The notes under the pieces: generated by a model
Told to the model about the DNA's origin: nothing
Database searches by the model: none
What the model saw: only the letters and a program-made list of their open reading frames with translations
Assembly (NCBI RefSeq): GCF_000224145.3
Contig: NC_020177.2
Coordinates: 2,066,325-2,130,324, forward strand
DNA length: 64,000 nucleotides
From: Ciona intestinalis
Lineage: Eukaryota; Chordata; Ascidiacea; Phlebobranchia; Cionidae
Reading direction: 5' to 3'
Translations under genes and position numbers: made by a program
Shown here: in pieces, positions 47,811 to 59,100 of the stretch
How positions within the stretch are numbered: the stretch's first letter is position 1
Layout: each line of letters opens with the position of its first letter

Positions 47811-49183
47811 AGTGTGGTCCGGGACGCTGCTCTAACGGCTTACCGCGACTGAGCAGACTGATGTATGGTTTCTTAATACACAGTTTAATAACGTATAAAA
47901 CCACTGTAATAAAACAATAAGGATAACGTTCAAACGGTAATCCTTTAGCTGGTGGCCACCTGAAATTTTTGTTTCAAAATGTTCCTTAGGTCTCCCTGAT
48001 ACCCACTGTATAATTTTGTTTTGAAAAAACTCGGGCGTTCGTGTCGAAAATTAACTTTAAAAGTGCACGAAATTATGCTGCGTCACCGTATTTTCCACAC
48101 CAGCCGTTATGAATTAAACCAAGGTTAGATTATTACGTCATAGAATGCGTATTGTTACGTTTGATTCCTACGTTAAAACAGTGGGAAAAAACAAGGCTGT
48201 AACGTATGTAATATACCACTATTGTGACGTAACAGACCGCGATTGTGACGTAATAAATCGTTAACCTTACGCAAATCAGACGAATTACGGTGACGAAGCA
48301 TGTTTTCGCGCATTTTTAAAGTTATTTTCGACANNNNNNNNNNNNNNNNNNNNNNNNNNNNNNNNNNNNNNNNNNNNNNNNNNNNNNNNNNNNNNNNNNN
48401 NNNNNNNNNNNNNNNNNNNNNNNNNNNNNNNNNNNNNNNNNNNNNNNNNNNNNNNNNNNNNNNNNNNNNNNNNNNNNNNNNNNNNNNNNNNNNNNNNNNN
48501 NNNNNNNNNNNNNNNNNNNNNNNNNNNNNNNNNNNNNNNNNNNNNNNNNNNNNNNNNNNNNNNNNNNNNNNNNNNNNNNNNNNNNNNNNNNNNNNNNNNN
48601 NNNNNNNNNNNNNNNNNNNNNNNNNNNNNNNNNNNNNNNNNNNNNNNNNNNNNNNNNNNNNNNNNNNNNNNNNNNNNNNNNNNNNNNNNNNNNNNNNNNN
48701 NNNNNNNNNNNNNNNNNNNNNNNNNNNNNNNNNNNNNNNNNNNNNNNNNNNNNNNNNNNNNNNNNNNNNNNNNNNNNNNNNNNNNNNNNNNNNNNNNNNN
48801 NNNNNNNNNNNNNNNNNNNNNNNNNNNNNNNNNTTTTTCTTAAAAATACATAAAAAAGTTTTAATCATGATTCAATTAAATAACTATTGTTTAATTAAGG
48901 GCATTTAATAAAGTAGCTCAGCACAGGTTTTTTTATTTGCGTAACTGCACTTTTAATTTGCATATTTTTACTTTGTAAGTAGTAATGCATGATTGAATGT
49001 CATGTGAAATGTGGAAAGGGCTATTATGGGTAAAATTTTAAAATTATTTACAATACAAAATACTCAGCATTCGTCACTTTTTCAGTTTTGCGAGAATAAT
49101 GTTTTTGTAATTTTTAAATTTGTATTTTACATCAATTATATTATAAATGCTTTATAAAATACTACACAATCTATTTACATCAG
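47811..49183. other. No recognised gene; includes 500-N gap
   Basis: Apart from the Ns at 48334-48833, unassigned AT-rich sequence. The WWOX exons for the two WW domains are expected upstream of 49184, but I could not find them here; they may be under the gap or further left. Confidence 0.5.
48334..48833. other. Assembly gap, 500 N
   Basis: Exactly 500 Ns. Confidence 0.99.
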
Positions 49184-52100
49184 CCATGTCAACAAGAGAA
49201 CTACATACACGGATCCACGTCTTGCTTTCGCAGTGGATGTTATTGAATCAAGGAAGGTTTCAGTAAGACAGAGGTTTGATGCAAGCAGTACAACGGATCA
49301 GGTGCTTATGGGTTCAGACTTAACTGGAAAGGTTGCCATTGTTACTGGTGCAAATTCAGGAATAGGTAAGTTTAGGTTTTACCCAAACTGCATTTCTGCG
49401 GAAATTCCTTGTAAATGAACAGCATCTCATACAAAAAGATCCGATGCATGAAAACTTATGTATAAAGGATATGGTAAATTATACCTATTTTTACAATTAA
49501 AAAAAATATAGAAGGGGCCTGTATAGTATATTAATGGGGCTCCATATAAAAGAATAATTCTGTTTTATTTGGGGGAAAACGATACATCATATAAACTGCC
49601 TGCGTTATTGGCCAAAATTGACCTTTTAACCCAAATATAGAAATTTAACGGCTAATGCAAAAAATTACAAACCTATGTATTTCTTGCTATTTTTTCATTA
49701 TTAAAATTTTGTTTCAGGTTTCTTAGGTTATAAAGCACAAGCTTTTGCTATTATGGATTGTGAGACTTCATACCTGTCATAAATTCAAGTTACAGTGTGA
49801 TTTATTGTTCATTTCCAGGGTTTGAAACAGCACGTGCGTTGGCATGCCATGGTGCACGAGTTGTGCTTGCATGCAGAGATTTAGAGAAGGCAAACAACGC
49901 TATTTCCGATATTAAGAGCAGCAGAGTAAGTGTTTCCATGTTTTTAGTTTCTGGTTTATTAAAGTAACTGTGTATGCTCTTTTTTTGTAATATTGGTAAT
50001 ATAATATACACATGGGGTTTCTATTTGAATAAGAGACTGACGATGCCATTTAGATGAAATATTTATCTCTTTTATTATACAATTGGTTGGACTTGATTTT
50101 TGTCTGTTACGTTTTTGTAGCACCAGATCCTTCTTGGGTTTTTAAGGTTTAGATTTGGGTTAAGAAAATCATTTGCTTTCATCACTGGTGGAAATACACA
50201 TAATGTTGGACATATTAAGATGCGCAAGATAAAATAATCAAAATAAAGGAATGTAACTTGCTTTATCCTTGGGTGCCGGGAAAACGACAGTCTTTATCAC
50301 ATGAATAATCTGTTTCATACACCTTGTGCCAGCTTACAAGTTACCATAAAATGCACGTTTAAAAACGACTTGTTTCTTTCTATTTGTACTCTTAACTTAT
50401 TAACAATACTGCTAGTTTAATTAACATAATAAAATACTTTTTTTTTAAATAACATTTTTATTATGTGCATAATCAGAATACACACATTTTTTTTAATCCT
50501 GTGTGAACTCTAATGTAATCGTTCATTTATTTTAAAATTCGATTTGAAAATCTTTGTTTATCTAAAGGATGATGTAAAAGTGATTGCCATTCAACTAGAC
50601 TTGTGTTCACTTCAAAGCATTCAAAACTTTGCTGATGACTTTCTTAAACTTAAATGGTAAGTTAAAATTTAAAATTAACGCTTTTATCTTTCCTTGTTAG
50701 TTCTTAGTATACACTGTTTATCCTGCTGAGTTACCACTGGACAAATATTGTGTCCAAAATTGCTCACAGTCACATTAATATACAGCTGCAAATTTTGATC
50801 ACAGTAATTGACAGCAGTTTGCTTTATTTATAGTTGACACTGCAGACCAATATTCTGTTTCTTTCAATATTTTAATAATAGGTAACAACTAATAAATATT
50901 TAAGCAAAATGCATAACGTTTACTGCTCAACTAACGCCAAAATTGGTTAGCGCGCTTGCCTCTAACCTAACGTAATGGGTTCAAAGTCTGTTGCTAATAT
51001 TATTGTGGGCGCATGTGTCCTTGGGCAAGACATTTAACGGCAATTTCTCCAACCCAGTGGTCACTAATGGGTTGTCCAAATTATCAGCCATTCGTAAAAA
51101 AAAATCCCCAAAAATAATCCCCTACAAAGTAACACACATGGAACTCGTAAGCTGATATGAGGTGTATGAAATAGTGCACCTTTGTTATAACCGCTGTCTT
51201 CCTTTCCTGGCCACGTGGGGATAAAGCAAGTTACATTCATTCAAAACAATAAGAATGTTCTAAACTATCGTGAACCAAATCACACTGTGGCCAAGTGTAA
51301 ATAATTTAGTCAAACAGGTTGTTTTGTTAAACCACAGTTTAACATAACGCCCTTTCTGTGGATTAAATGTTCTTAATAAGTTAGCAGTAGAAGTGTTATA
51401 CCATATAGTCAGTATTACCCAAAAAACATCTAATTGGAAAATGGCCAATTACTTTCAAACACAAACTATAGGGCAAACTGCATTTTGCAAAAATGACAGC
51501 ATTACATACAAAAAAATCCCATCCATGGCAACTTATATAGGATATGGTTATACTGGTTGCTTGAGTTCGTTAGTTCTTTTTTTCGCGCTATACCGTTCGT
51601 CTAGTAATGATGTCAACGTATGAAATCTGACGTCAGCGGTCCAATCGTTACGGCGTTTTTCTCTCTTTTGGTGTCCGCCTCTGTTTGATCTCTCTAGCCC
51701 CATTTCACGGTCGGAATATCCGCGTCTCTCCCCGCTTTCATTCGCCACTCTTCGCCGTCCGCTTCTCTGCAGCTACATATAGTAGGGTGGGTAAAAAGGG
51801 ACATGTTTTCTCATTTGTCGTCCCATTTAATAGTAAATAAAGATTATTTACAAATTATATAACTGTGGGCCCGTGGCCCAGCGACTCTAAACAGCGGGGT
51901 TAATTGTTTAAAATAGGATCAGGAAATATGGGAATTAAGGGCTAATGGTATCCTAGCTTACTCCGCTGTACTGTGTGGTTTTTATTAGACCTATTGGATA
52001 GTAATTGCGCCTGGCTGAACCTGACGTTAGGAAAGGTGCCCATTTACGTTTTTTAAAGGCTAGATTAATTTGAAAATGTGCGTGAGATTTTCGTGTACGA

Positions 52101-55100
52101 TGTAAAATATCTAGTAGCGTTTTGTGCAGGCAGTGATATGAAAGTCAACCTGTATAGTTTTACAAGCAGTTTAGATTGTTGTCTTTGGGCAAAGCAAGTA
52201 TACAAAGTGGAAATGCAGTATTTAGCGATTAAGAAATAGCAGAATTAAATTAATTAAGATTTTAAAATTTAAATGTCCTCCGCCCCTTCCGGATCACTGT
52301 GAGAATACATTAGAAGTTAGCAAGTTACAAGGTTTAAGATGAGACTACTGTTTTGCGCCCCTTATGCAGTTTTAGTCGCGTTTTTTTCAGTTTATCGTCA
52401 GCAGTCAATTAACACCAAATTTACAACCCTAAAAACAGTTTACGCTTTGAAACAATGGGGTAAATTACCTTCGGCAGTTTCGTGACAAATGTTTTGTCCT
52501 CTGGTTCCTCGTCATCGTAGATAGGTCTTCGTGTTACATCCGGAAGAACAATCGGTCTTCTACGGGCGTGTGCGACGCTGTGGGAATGGACAAAAGATGC
52601 ATTTTGAATGAATTGCCGTTTAGTGTCTTGCCAAAAACACAGCATACGCCCACAATGGTAGCAGCGACGAGCCTTAAACCCATGACCTCTGGGTTAGAGG
52701 CAGGCGCGCTAACCACTTTGCCACGGCGCCGGTTTTGACGTCGAGATAAAGACAGGTCGCAGCAAATTAAAGGAAAACTACTAAGTTCAAACCCGGAAAG
52801 ATATAAGTTTTAAACAGAAGAAAATCTGCATGTAATCGTTGAAGTTAAAAGTGATAATAAAACGTTAAGGTTTTAGGTTAGCAATAAAAAAAATTAGGTT
52901 AGCTACAATTTTGCAAGCCAGGTATAGGTCTATGTGTATAGTCTGTAGATTTCTTATCAGTTATATATATATAGTAGGTTGCGGGGAGACGGGACACCTT
53001 TGGCACATAATATCCAAATATCCTGATCGTGTTTTAAACAATTAACAACGGTCTATGGGAGTCGTGAAAATACATTTTTATAATTCTTTGTATGTTCTTT
53101 GTATACTACCAAATGGGACAAGAAAATGGAATTTAAAGGTGTCCCATCTTCCTCCACCCTACTATATATATATTTGCGAGAAAAAAAAAAAATTTTCGTG
53201 GGAATGATATGTTTAGGTTGGTCGTTTAAAGTTAGTATATCAAACTCACTTCTGCGTTAACTTATCATTGCCGTATGTACAATCCAAACAAAGGATATCA
53301 ATCTCACCATAGACGGAGTTCACATTAAATCAAAGCTTAACGGCTAACCAACACCTGCGAGTAAACACACACGCCTAAGTTCATACTCACCGTTGGGGAG
53401 GTTGGGTCAGTGATAGAACAGCGTCTTGATACGGGTGATCTGGTTTATTGTACAACCTCCCAAAAGCAAAACTCAGCTCGGATGCATTTTCTGGTTCCAG
53501 CTGCGAGGTTTATTAAGAAAACTTTTATATAATTTTCAGGGTCATGTAGTTGCGCGTGTAGCCCTATGTACAACGTTATTTACGTCACTTTTATATCTTA
53601 TGGTGATGGCATGGCCTAAATGTTCATTAGATATACGAAATCAACAATATTTTAAGTTTACTTTTAAAGCATTCTGTTATGACCTTCGCTATCGCTCTTG
53701 CGTCTCGCTTCGACCAGTCGTCTTGTTTCCGCTCGAGGGCGCGCAAGAACTTTTCGTGACGTCGCTTTGCCCTCTTTTCCGCCATCTCGTGAGCATGTCG
53801 AATATCGTGCAGTCTTATCTCAAGCAGACGGTCATGGCTCATATTATCATACAGAATAACCTGAAAATGACAGCCCTTTACGCTTTTTAACGTAATATAT
53901 AAATTTAGAAGGGCGAACCTTTTTGGTATAAAGCACCACGCGTAGCTAGTATTTTTACCTGATAAACCACCACACTTACGTTTTAGAATTAGATACTACA
54001 TTTTGTATAGAAATCCTTTATACACATTTAAACGAAGAAGAAACAAAAATACAGGACATTTCTGTCTTCATGAACAATACGCTTCAAAGCGTATATGTAA
54101 AATATAACCGAATATTCATTGGCTGCGCCGTTTCTTTTCGTGGTTTTATGGTAGGGGTAGATGGGACACCATTTTATTCTATTTTCTCGTCCCATTTGGT
54201 AGTAAATAAAGAACATTAAAGGAATTATAAAACCGTATCTTCACGACTCCCATAGACCGTTGTTAATTGTTTAAAACACGATTGTGATATTTGGATATTA
54301 TGTGCTAAATGCGTCCCATCTTTCCCCACAGTACAATCTATAAATATATATATCAACTTTCTTGCCTCTAAAACTTTCTTAGTTCATTTAACAAAAATGA
54401 TATGTGATTTTGCATATATAACCCCGTTAATGCACTCACCAACACGCCAAAATGATATACCTGAGGCAAATATGACTTTGGTTTCATCTTTTTCGTTCGA
54501 AGTACTCCTGTCATTTTGGCAAAATCTTTGTCCAATCTTAACTCCTCTTCCAGTGTTTCCGGGTGAAGTGGGAACAGGTTGCCGCTGTAATCTAAAGCTC
54601 AAGGCATGTTAAGACTGCCATAATTTTCGTAAACAATGCGACTTACAAATATAGTATAGAGTGGGGGGAGGATGGAACACCTTTTTATTCTATTTTCTCG
54701 TCCCATTTGGTAGTAAACAAAGAAAATTCAAAGAATTATAAAACCGTATACTCACGACTCCAATAGACCATTGGTAATTGTTTAAAACACAATCTGAATA
54801 TTTGGATATTGAAAGCTAAAAGTACTTCATCTTCCCCACTCTACTATAATACCAAATGTTTTATTTCAAAAAGTAGTTACCGGTAGTGGGCGTTGTATCA
54901 ATGGAGGGTCCCTTCTTCTCCTTGGCCCGTTTGCTCGGTGAACGGACTTTCCCGTCTCCTTTTCTTGGTCTCTTCATAGCATTCCAGATACTTTCTATAT
55001 CTGCCTCTGTTAGTTGTTCATTCGGTTGGGATAAACCGCTCTGCTTTCCACTGGATTGCGACATTGTGTTATTTTCAAGCTACTGGTCTTGTGTTTAATT

Positions 55101-58100
55101 CTGTTTAAAACTACGTTTTAACGCTTGTTGTAAACCTAATGCTCTCTAATTGGAACAACAGAAATGCTTACTTTGTAATATAATGATGTGGGAGAAGACG
55201 GGACACCTTTAGCACATAATATCCAAATATGCCGATCGTGTTTTAAACAATTAGCAACGGTCTGTGTGGAAGTCGTGGGGATCACGGTTTTATAATTCTT
55301 TGAATGTTCTTTGTTTAATACCATTACCAAATGGGAAAAGAAAATACAATGAAATATGGCCCAACCCACCCACCCTACTATATACGATCATTTTACAGAA
55401 TATTGAGCACAGTGAATAGTAGCAGCAGTTATACGGGCTGCGGGTGGCCACCTTTTTAAACATATACGTTAAAAACTGTATATTAACAATTTTAAAACCA
55501 CGCATTACCACCGGTATCGAACTGGACGTATTATACGCCATGTACGTTGCTATATGCCTGTTTCAACATTACAGCGATGACCACCAATGGAAATAACGAT
55601 TTGAACTACTTTTTTGCCAGTCTATATTTCAAGAAAACTAATAGAAACTAGTTTGCAAACAGATTCTGCCTTCACATTATCAAAAAAATGCAAAAAAACT
55701 TCATTTTCGAGCACTTTGCTTGCTACCATCTCGTTACACAAACTTCTATACTCCTCACACATACAATTAAATGAACCTCAAATAACAACCTGACATCTCA
55801 ACCCCTGGAATATCGCGTTCCACAAACACCCGTATCATGAGTAACTAATCTGGCCAGTGTTGCCAAAATAAAAACACAACTTACATAATCAACGCGTCAG
55901 ATTCTCGAGCCGGCAACACTGCCCCACGCGTCGTCTGCCATAACTGGGCATGAAACAGGACACCACTCTGTCATGCGGCAACGATCATAAATAGGCTGGC
56001 CATACTGAGGTTTTGGAAATGCGACACACTGCTGTATACAATCCAACGCATCACTCACAGAACTCCGTTGTTTCTTTGTCGTATCTGTTTTATTGATGAA
56101 TGTTATTGAATGTTTTCGCTGGGTAAAAACTTTCGCGTAGATGTCTTTGCAGAATCTCACATTTTGCACCTCATGTGGCTGGATAGTTTTAACATTGCCA
56201 GCGTTCATGGTGTATTTCGCTATCAGTTTATTAACCAGTGTTGGTTTTATTATTAGTGTAGTATAATATTACACACACAACACATCAAAAGTGCTGCTGG
56301 TTTATTGTCTTGGGTTCTCTCAAGTGTCGACTTTTAATTTACACGTGACTTCTCTCAAATTAATGAACAAACATCTCTCGGTCTCCACAGGTCGTATAGG
56401 TTTTTATACTCTGCAAATATACTGTATTGCTAATTAACGATATTTTATAATGAATGTAGCTTTTCTGTAATAATCAAGACTGATCTTAAATTCTACACAA
56501 AAAAGAGCAAAATTAAGCATTGGGTTTTGGGCGCATTGTGTGTTTTAGTTCCGAACCACTATTAATGTCACAAAAATCTTTCGCCACGATCACATCTTGT
56601 TTATTTACTTGGTTGCTCAACCTCGATTTCCAATGTTCGTGACACTAATCCATGGCTGCCTAATGTTACAGCTAACCAGGACAAGACCTCGAGTTGGACG
56701 CCTCGTGGCCGCGAATTGACCACGTTTTTGCGACATTTTACAGTCACTTGGGAGCGCTGTAGAGTCGCCCAAACCGTGTGTATATGCGCATTTGCACCCG
56801 GACCAAACATCATGCCCAGATCATACACGAAACCGCTTGGTAGACACTTTATTTTTACCGGTTCCGGGTGTAGGAAGACTGGGACCTACCATAATTAATC
56901 AAACAGAATGGCATTAGGCTTTCTTTAACCTGTCCTATACTCCCTGTCAGGCCTCTTCACATTCTCGTTCTAAACGCTGGTGTGTTTATGTTGCCATGGC
57001 AACTGACAGAGGATGGAATTGAGAGAACATTCGCCGCTAATCACGTGGGCCACTTTCGGCTAACACAACTCTTGCGCGACGTGCTGCTCCGTAGCGCCCC
57101 CGCCCGAGTGGTGGTCGTCTCATCAGAGAGTCACAGGTAGGCCAACATTGATAAATATTGTATAGGAGGGCGGGGGAATATGAGACACATTTTCAGTCTA
57201 TTTTCTCGTCCCATTTGGTAGTAAACAAAGAACATTTTAAGAATTTTAAAACCGTATCCCCACGACTCCTATGGACCGTTGTTAATTGTTTAAAACACGA
57301 TTAGGATATTTTGATATTTTCTGCTAAAGATGTCCCATCTTTTTCCTCCCTACTAAAATAATTGAGTAATAGGACAACTATGAGACACTTAAGCAATTAA
57401 TGTTCAATAATCCCGGTCGTGTTTTAAACAATTTACAGTGGTGTATGGGAGTTGTGCGGATGCGGTTTAATAATTCGTTAAATGTTTTTTTTGTTTTTCA
57501 CCAAACGGGACGGGAAAATAGAATGAAACATGTCCCATCTTTCCCCACCCTACTATATATAAGTTTCGAGTTGACATTTTTTGCATAATAGATTTCCATC
57601 GGTCGTGGAGGAAGCAATGAACCTTGATAAGTTGTCACCAAGTGAAAACAACTTTCGTGGCATGGCTCAATACAACAGAACTAAACTATGTAATGTTTTG
57701 TTCAGGTTGGTGGTCTATATTTAGCATATTAAACTATAACACCTGCGTTAACTTGACTTTGTCACTTTTACAGAACAGATAGTATATACCTGTAACTGGA
57801 CAGTTGTTTGTTAATACAAATTAGGAAATTAAAAACTGTTGGTTAAAATGTTTGTTGTTTTTTTTAAAGTTGGTGTCTTGTCTAAGTGTGCGGCCGCCGC
57901 TTTTTGCCTGCATATATCACAACCTATTTGTGTAATTGGACAGTTGTTTGTTAATACAAATTAGGAAATTCAAATCTGTTGGTTAAAATGTTGTTTTTTG
58001 TGCGGCCGCCCCTTCTTGCCTGCGCTTATCACAATCTATTGCTCTTGAATTTCCTATATTTATTTTGGTTTTATCAAAACAGTAACGAGCTTCATCGACG

Positions 58101-58227
58101 CATGGCTGGTCTGGGTGTGACATGTAACTCCCTTCACCCAGGAAACATGGTGTATACCTCAATCTCGGATTCTTCATATCTATTCAAGTTTTTCTTCTTT
58201 CTTGCAAGACCCTTTACCAAGAGCTTG
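49184..58227 (+). CDS. WWOX: WWOX (WW domain-containing oxidoreductase), partial
   Basis: Six exons in phase: 49184-49365, 49819-49925, 50568-50656, 56951-57136, 57592-57705 and 58083-58227. The first begins with the end of the second WW domain ([15 protein letters not shown]) and runs into the short-chain dehydrogenase domain. Visible motifs are the cofactor loop TGANSGIG, the LNAGV strand, the catalytic Ser segment [10 protein letters not shown] and catalytic [16 protein letters not shown] and LARPFTKSL follow. These match vertebrate WWOX almost position by position. WWOX is a cytosolic/mitochondrial tumour suppressor binding PPxY proteins. The WW exons upstream and the last ~50 residues (expected GAATTVYC-like) were not found. 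Intron 3 of these exons (50657-56950) contains an opposite-strand gene. Confidence 0.95.
50250..50346 (-). mobile_element. SINE tail fragment
   Basis: AACTTGCTTTATCCTTGGGT to CTTGTGCCAGCTTACAAG, in a WWOX intron. Confidence 0.7.
50935..51245 (+). mobile_element. SINE, nearly full length
   Basis: The head is diverged (AATTGGTTAGCGCGCTTGCC; B box GGTTCAAAGTCTG); the body and the ATTC tail are well preserved. Confidence 0.8.
51548..55064 (-). CDS. Basic, partly coiled-coil 315-aa protein nested in WWOX
   Basis: Six exons join in phase: 55064-54881 (ATG), 54597-54461, 53860-53662, 53490-53391, 52577-52469 and 51766-51548 (stop), 948 nt. Residues 1-61 are Ser/Lys-rich ([11 protein letters not shown]). 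Residues 62-107 include [20 protein letters not shown]. Residues 107-173 form a highly charged helix, likely coiled coil ([20 protein letters not shown]). Then comes [20 protein letters not shown] and a Pro/Arg-rich tail ([20 protein letters not shown]). No signal peptide or membrane segment. The exon 4 acceptor was chosen because it alone keeps the frame. The look is that of a microtubule or ciliary accessory protein, but I do not recognise the family. It is transcribed against WWOX from inside its intron. Confidence 0.7.
51780..51975 (-). mobile_element. Cimi-1-like MITE copy
   Basis: Directly upstream of the last exon of the nested gene (51766); diverged right end. Confidence 0.78.
52608..52735 (-). 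mobile_element. SINE head fragment
   Basis: CGAGCCTTAAACCCATGACC (B box complement) to CACTTTGCCACGGCGCCGG (A box complement and 5' end), in an intron of the nested gene. Confidence 0.8.
52972..53165 (+). mobile_element. Cimi-1-like MITE copy
   Basis: Full length with TATATATA on both sides. Confidence 0.88.
54150..54336 (-). mobile_element. Cimi-1-like MITE copy
   Basis: Well-preserved core; left end GGGGTAGATGGGACACC. Confidence 0.85.
54653..54847 (-). mobile_element. Cimi-1-like MITE copy
   Basis: Fills most of intron 1 of the nested gene. Confidence 0.88.
55185..55382 (+). mobile_element. Cimi-1-like MITE copy
   Basis: Lies 120 bp upstream of the nested gene's ATG, so it is in or next to its promoter. 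Confidence 0.85.
55897..56208 (-). CDS. Possible small Cys-containing protein, 103 aa
   Basis: ATG-initiated single open frame ([20 protein letters not shown] start) with six Cys (FCKD, DCIQQC, DRC, EWCPVSC). No signal peptide or membrane segment. It lies in the large WWOX intron on the opposite strand, about 0.8 kb upstream of the nested gene. A donor-like GTAAGT follows shortly after the stop, so it could be a 5' exon in another frame. Family not recognised; possibly not a gene. Confidence 0.35.
   Translation of the reverse strand: MNAGNVKTIQPHEVQNVRFCKDIYAKVFTQRKHSITFINKTDTTKKQRSSVSDALDCIQQCVAFPKPQYGQPIYDRCRMTEWCPVSCPVMADDAWGSVAGSRI
56580..56790. repeat. Dispersed repeat, copy 1
   Basis: Shares about 200 bp with 59942-60138 at high identity (CACGATCACATCTTGTTTAT, ACCTCGATTTCCAATGTTCG, CACTTGGGAGCGCTGT). 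Type unknown. Confidence 0.7.
57172..57358 (-). mobile_element. Cimi-1-like MITE copy
   Basis: Left half of a head-to-head MITE pair in a WWOX intron. Confidence 0.85.
57362..57557 (+). mobile_element. Cimi-1-like MITE copy
   Basis: Inverted partner immediately beside the previous copy; ends about 35 bp before the WWOX exon at 57592. Confidence 0.82.
57775..58035 (+). repeat. Two-copy tandem repeat before a WWOX exon
   Basis: GGACAGTTGTTTGTTAATAC, TTAGGAAATT, CTGTTGGTTAAAATG and a GCGGCCGC block occur twice, about 150 bp apart, ending 48 bp before the exon at 58083. The GC-rich octamer in AT-rich sequence stands out. Confidence 0.8.
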
Positions 58228-58924
58228 GTAAGTAAATTGTAGATATTTTTATATTTATAACTTATACATAGGCATGCATGATTTTTATATTGTTTAGGCA
58301 GTTACTTTTGTCGTATTAATAGTCTAATAATTTTATATTTTTTAAAGCGTTTTTTTTCAAAATCTTTTATTTTTTGTTCTTCCTTTTTTTAGTTTAATAT
58401 TTTATGCTTAATGTTAACCCTTATACCGCCAAATCATCCAATAGTTCAGGTCTGCCTAAATCGGCGACGCGGGCTACAAAAGTAACAAATACTACACTTA
58501 CATTTCCAAAAAATCTTTATTTTCATGCCTATTTATTACAGTCCTTCTTCTTTTATGATATTTGCGCTCAATTATTTCTTACTTCAATGCGAAATTATAA
58601 CTGCGAAAATCCCATTGTGGGTAACGTTACGTATATAATCAAAAGATATCAGTTTTCTTGACTCTAGGTGGCGTAACAGGGCTCCGTTTGTGGCGTTTGG
58701 ATTTTGGTTGTCGGTTTTGCAATGCTAGATTTGTAAATCAAATTTTATGTCCCAAGCACGAATTTTTTATAAAAGCAAAGTTCATTAAAAGATATGTGGT
58801 TTAATTTGTGGGTTAATCGCTGCATATAAGTTGTTGCAACGTATTTATAGAAATCAATATGTTAATAATATATAATCATATTTTCGGGCTATTTGGGCTT
58901 GTGGTTGTGGCGCACTGCGAGTAA
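58228..58924. other. WWOX downstream intron, nothing recognised
   Basis: AT-rich sequence after donor GTAAGT at 58228. Open stretch 58404-58661 has no exon-like borders or similarity. Confidence 0.4.
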
Positions 58925-59100
58925 AAAGTAAGGCCATTTTTTTATTCTATTTTCGCGTTCCATTTAGTAGTAAAAAAATTAATTAAGGTATGAAACAATA
59001 TTCTTACGACTCCCATATACTGTTGTTAATTGTTTAAAACACGATCGGGATATTTGGATATCGTGTGCTAAAGGTGTCCCGTCTTTTTCTACCGTACAAT
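58925..59100 (-). mobile_element. Cimi-1-like MITE, left end eroded
   Basis: Core TTCCATTTAGTAGTAAAAAA to GTGTCCCGTCTTTTTCTACC. Confidence 0.7.

Noticed and set aside
48173..48908. Long frames over the 500-N gap
   Set aside because: They consist almost entirely of N.
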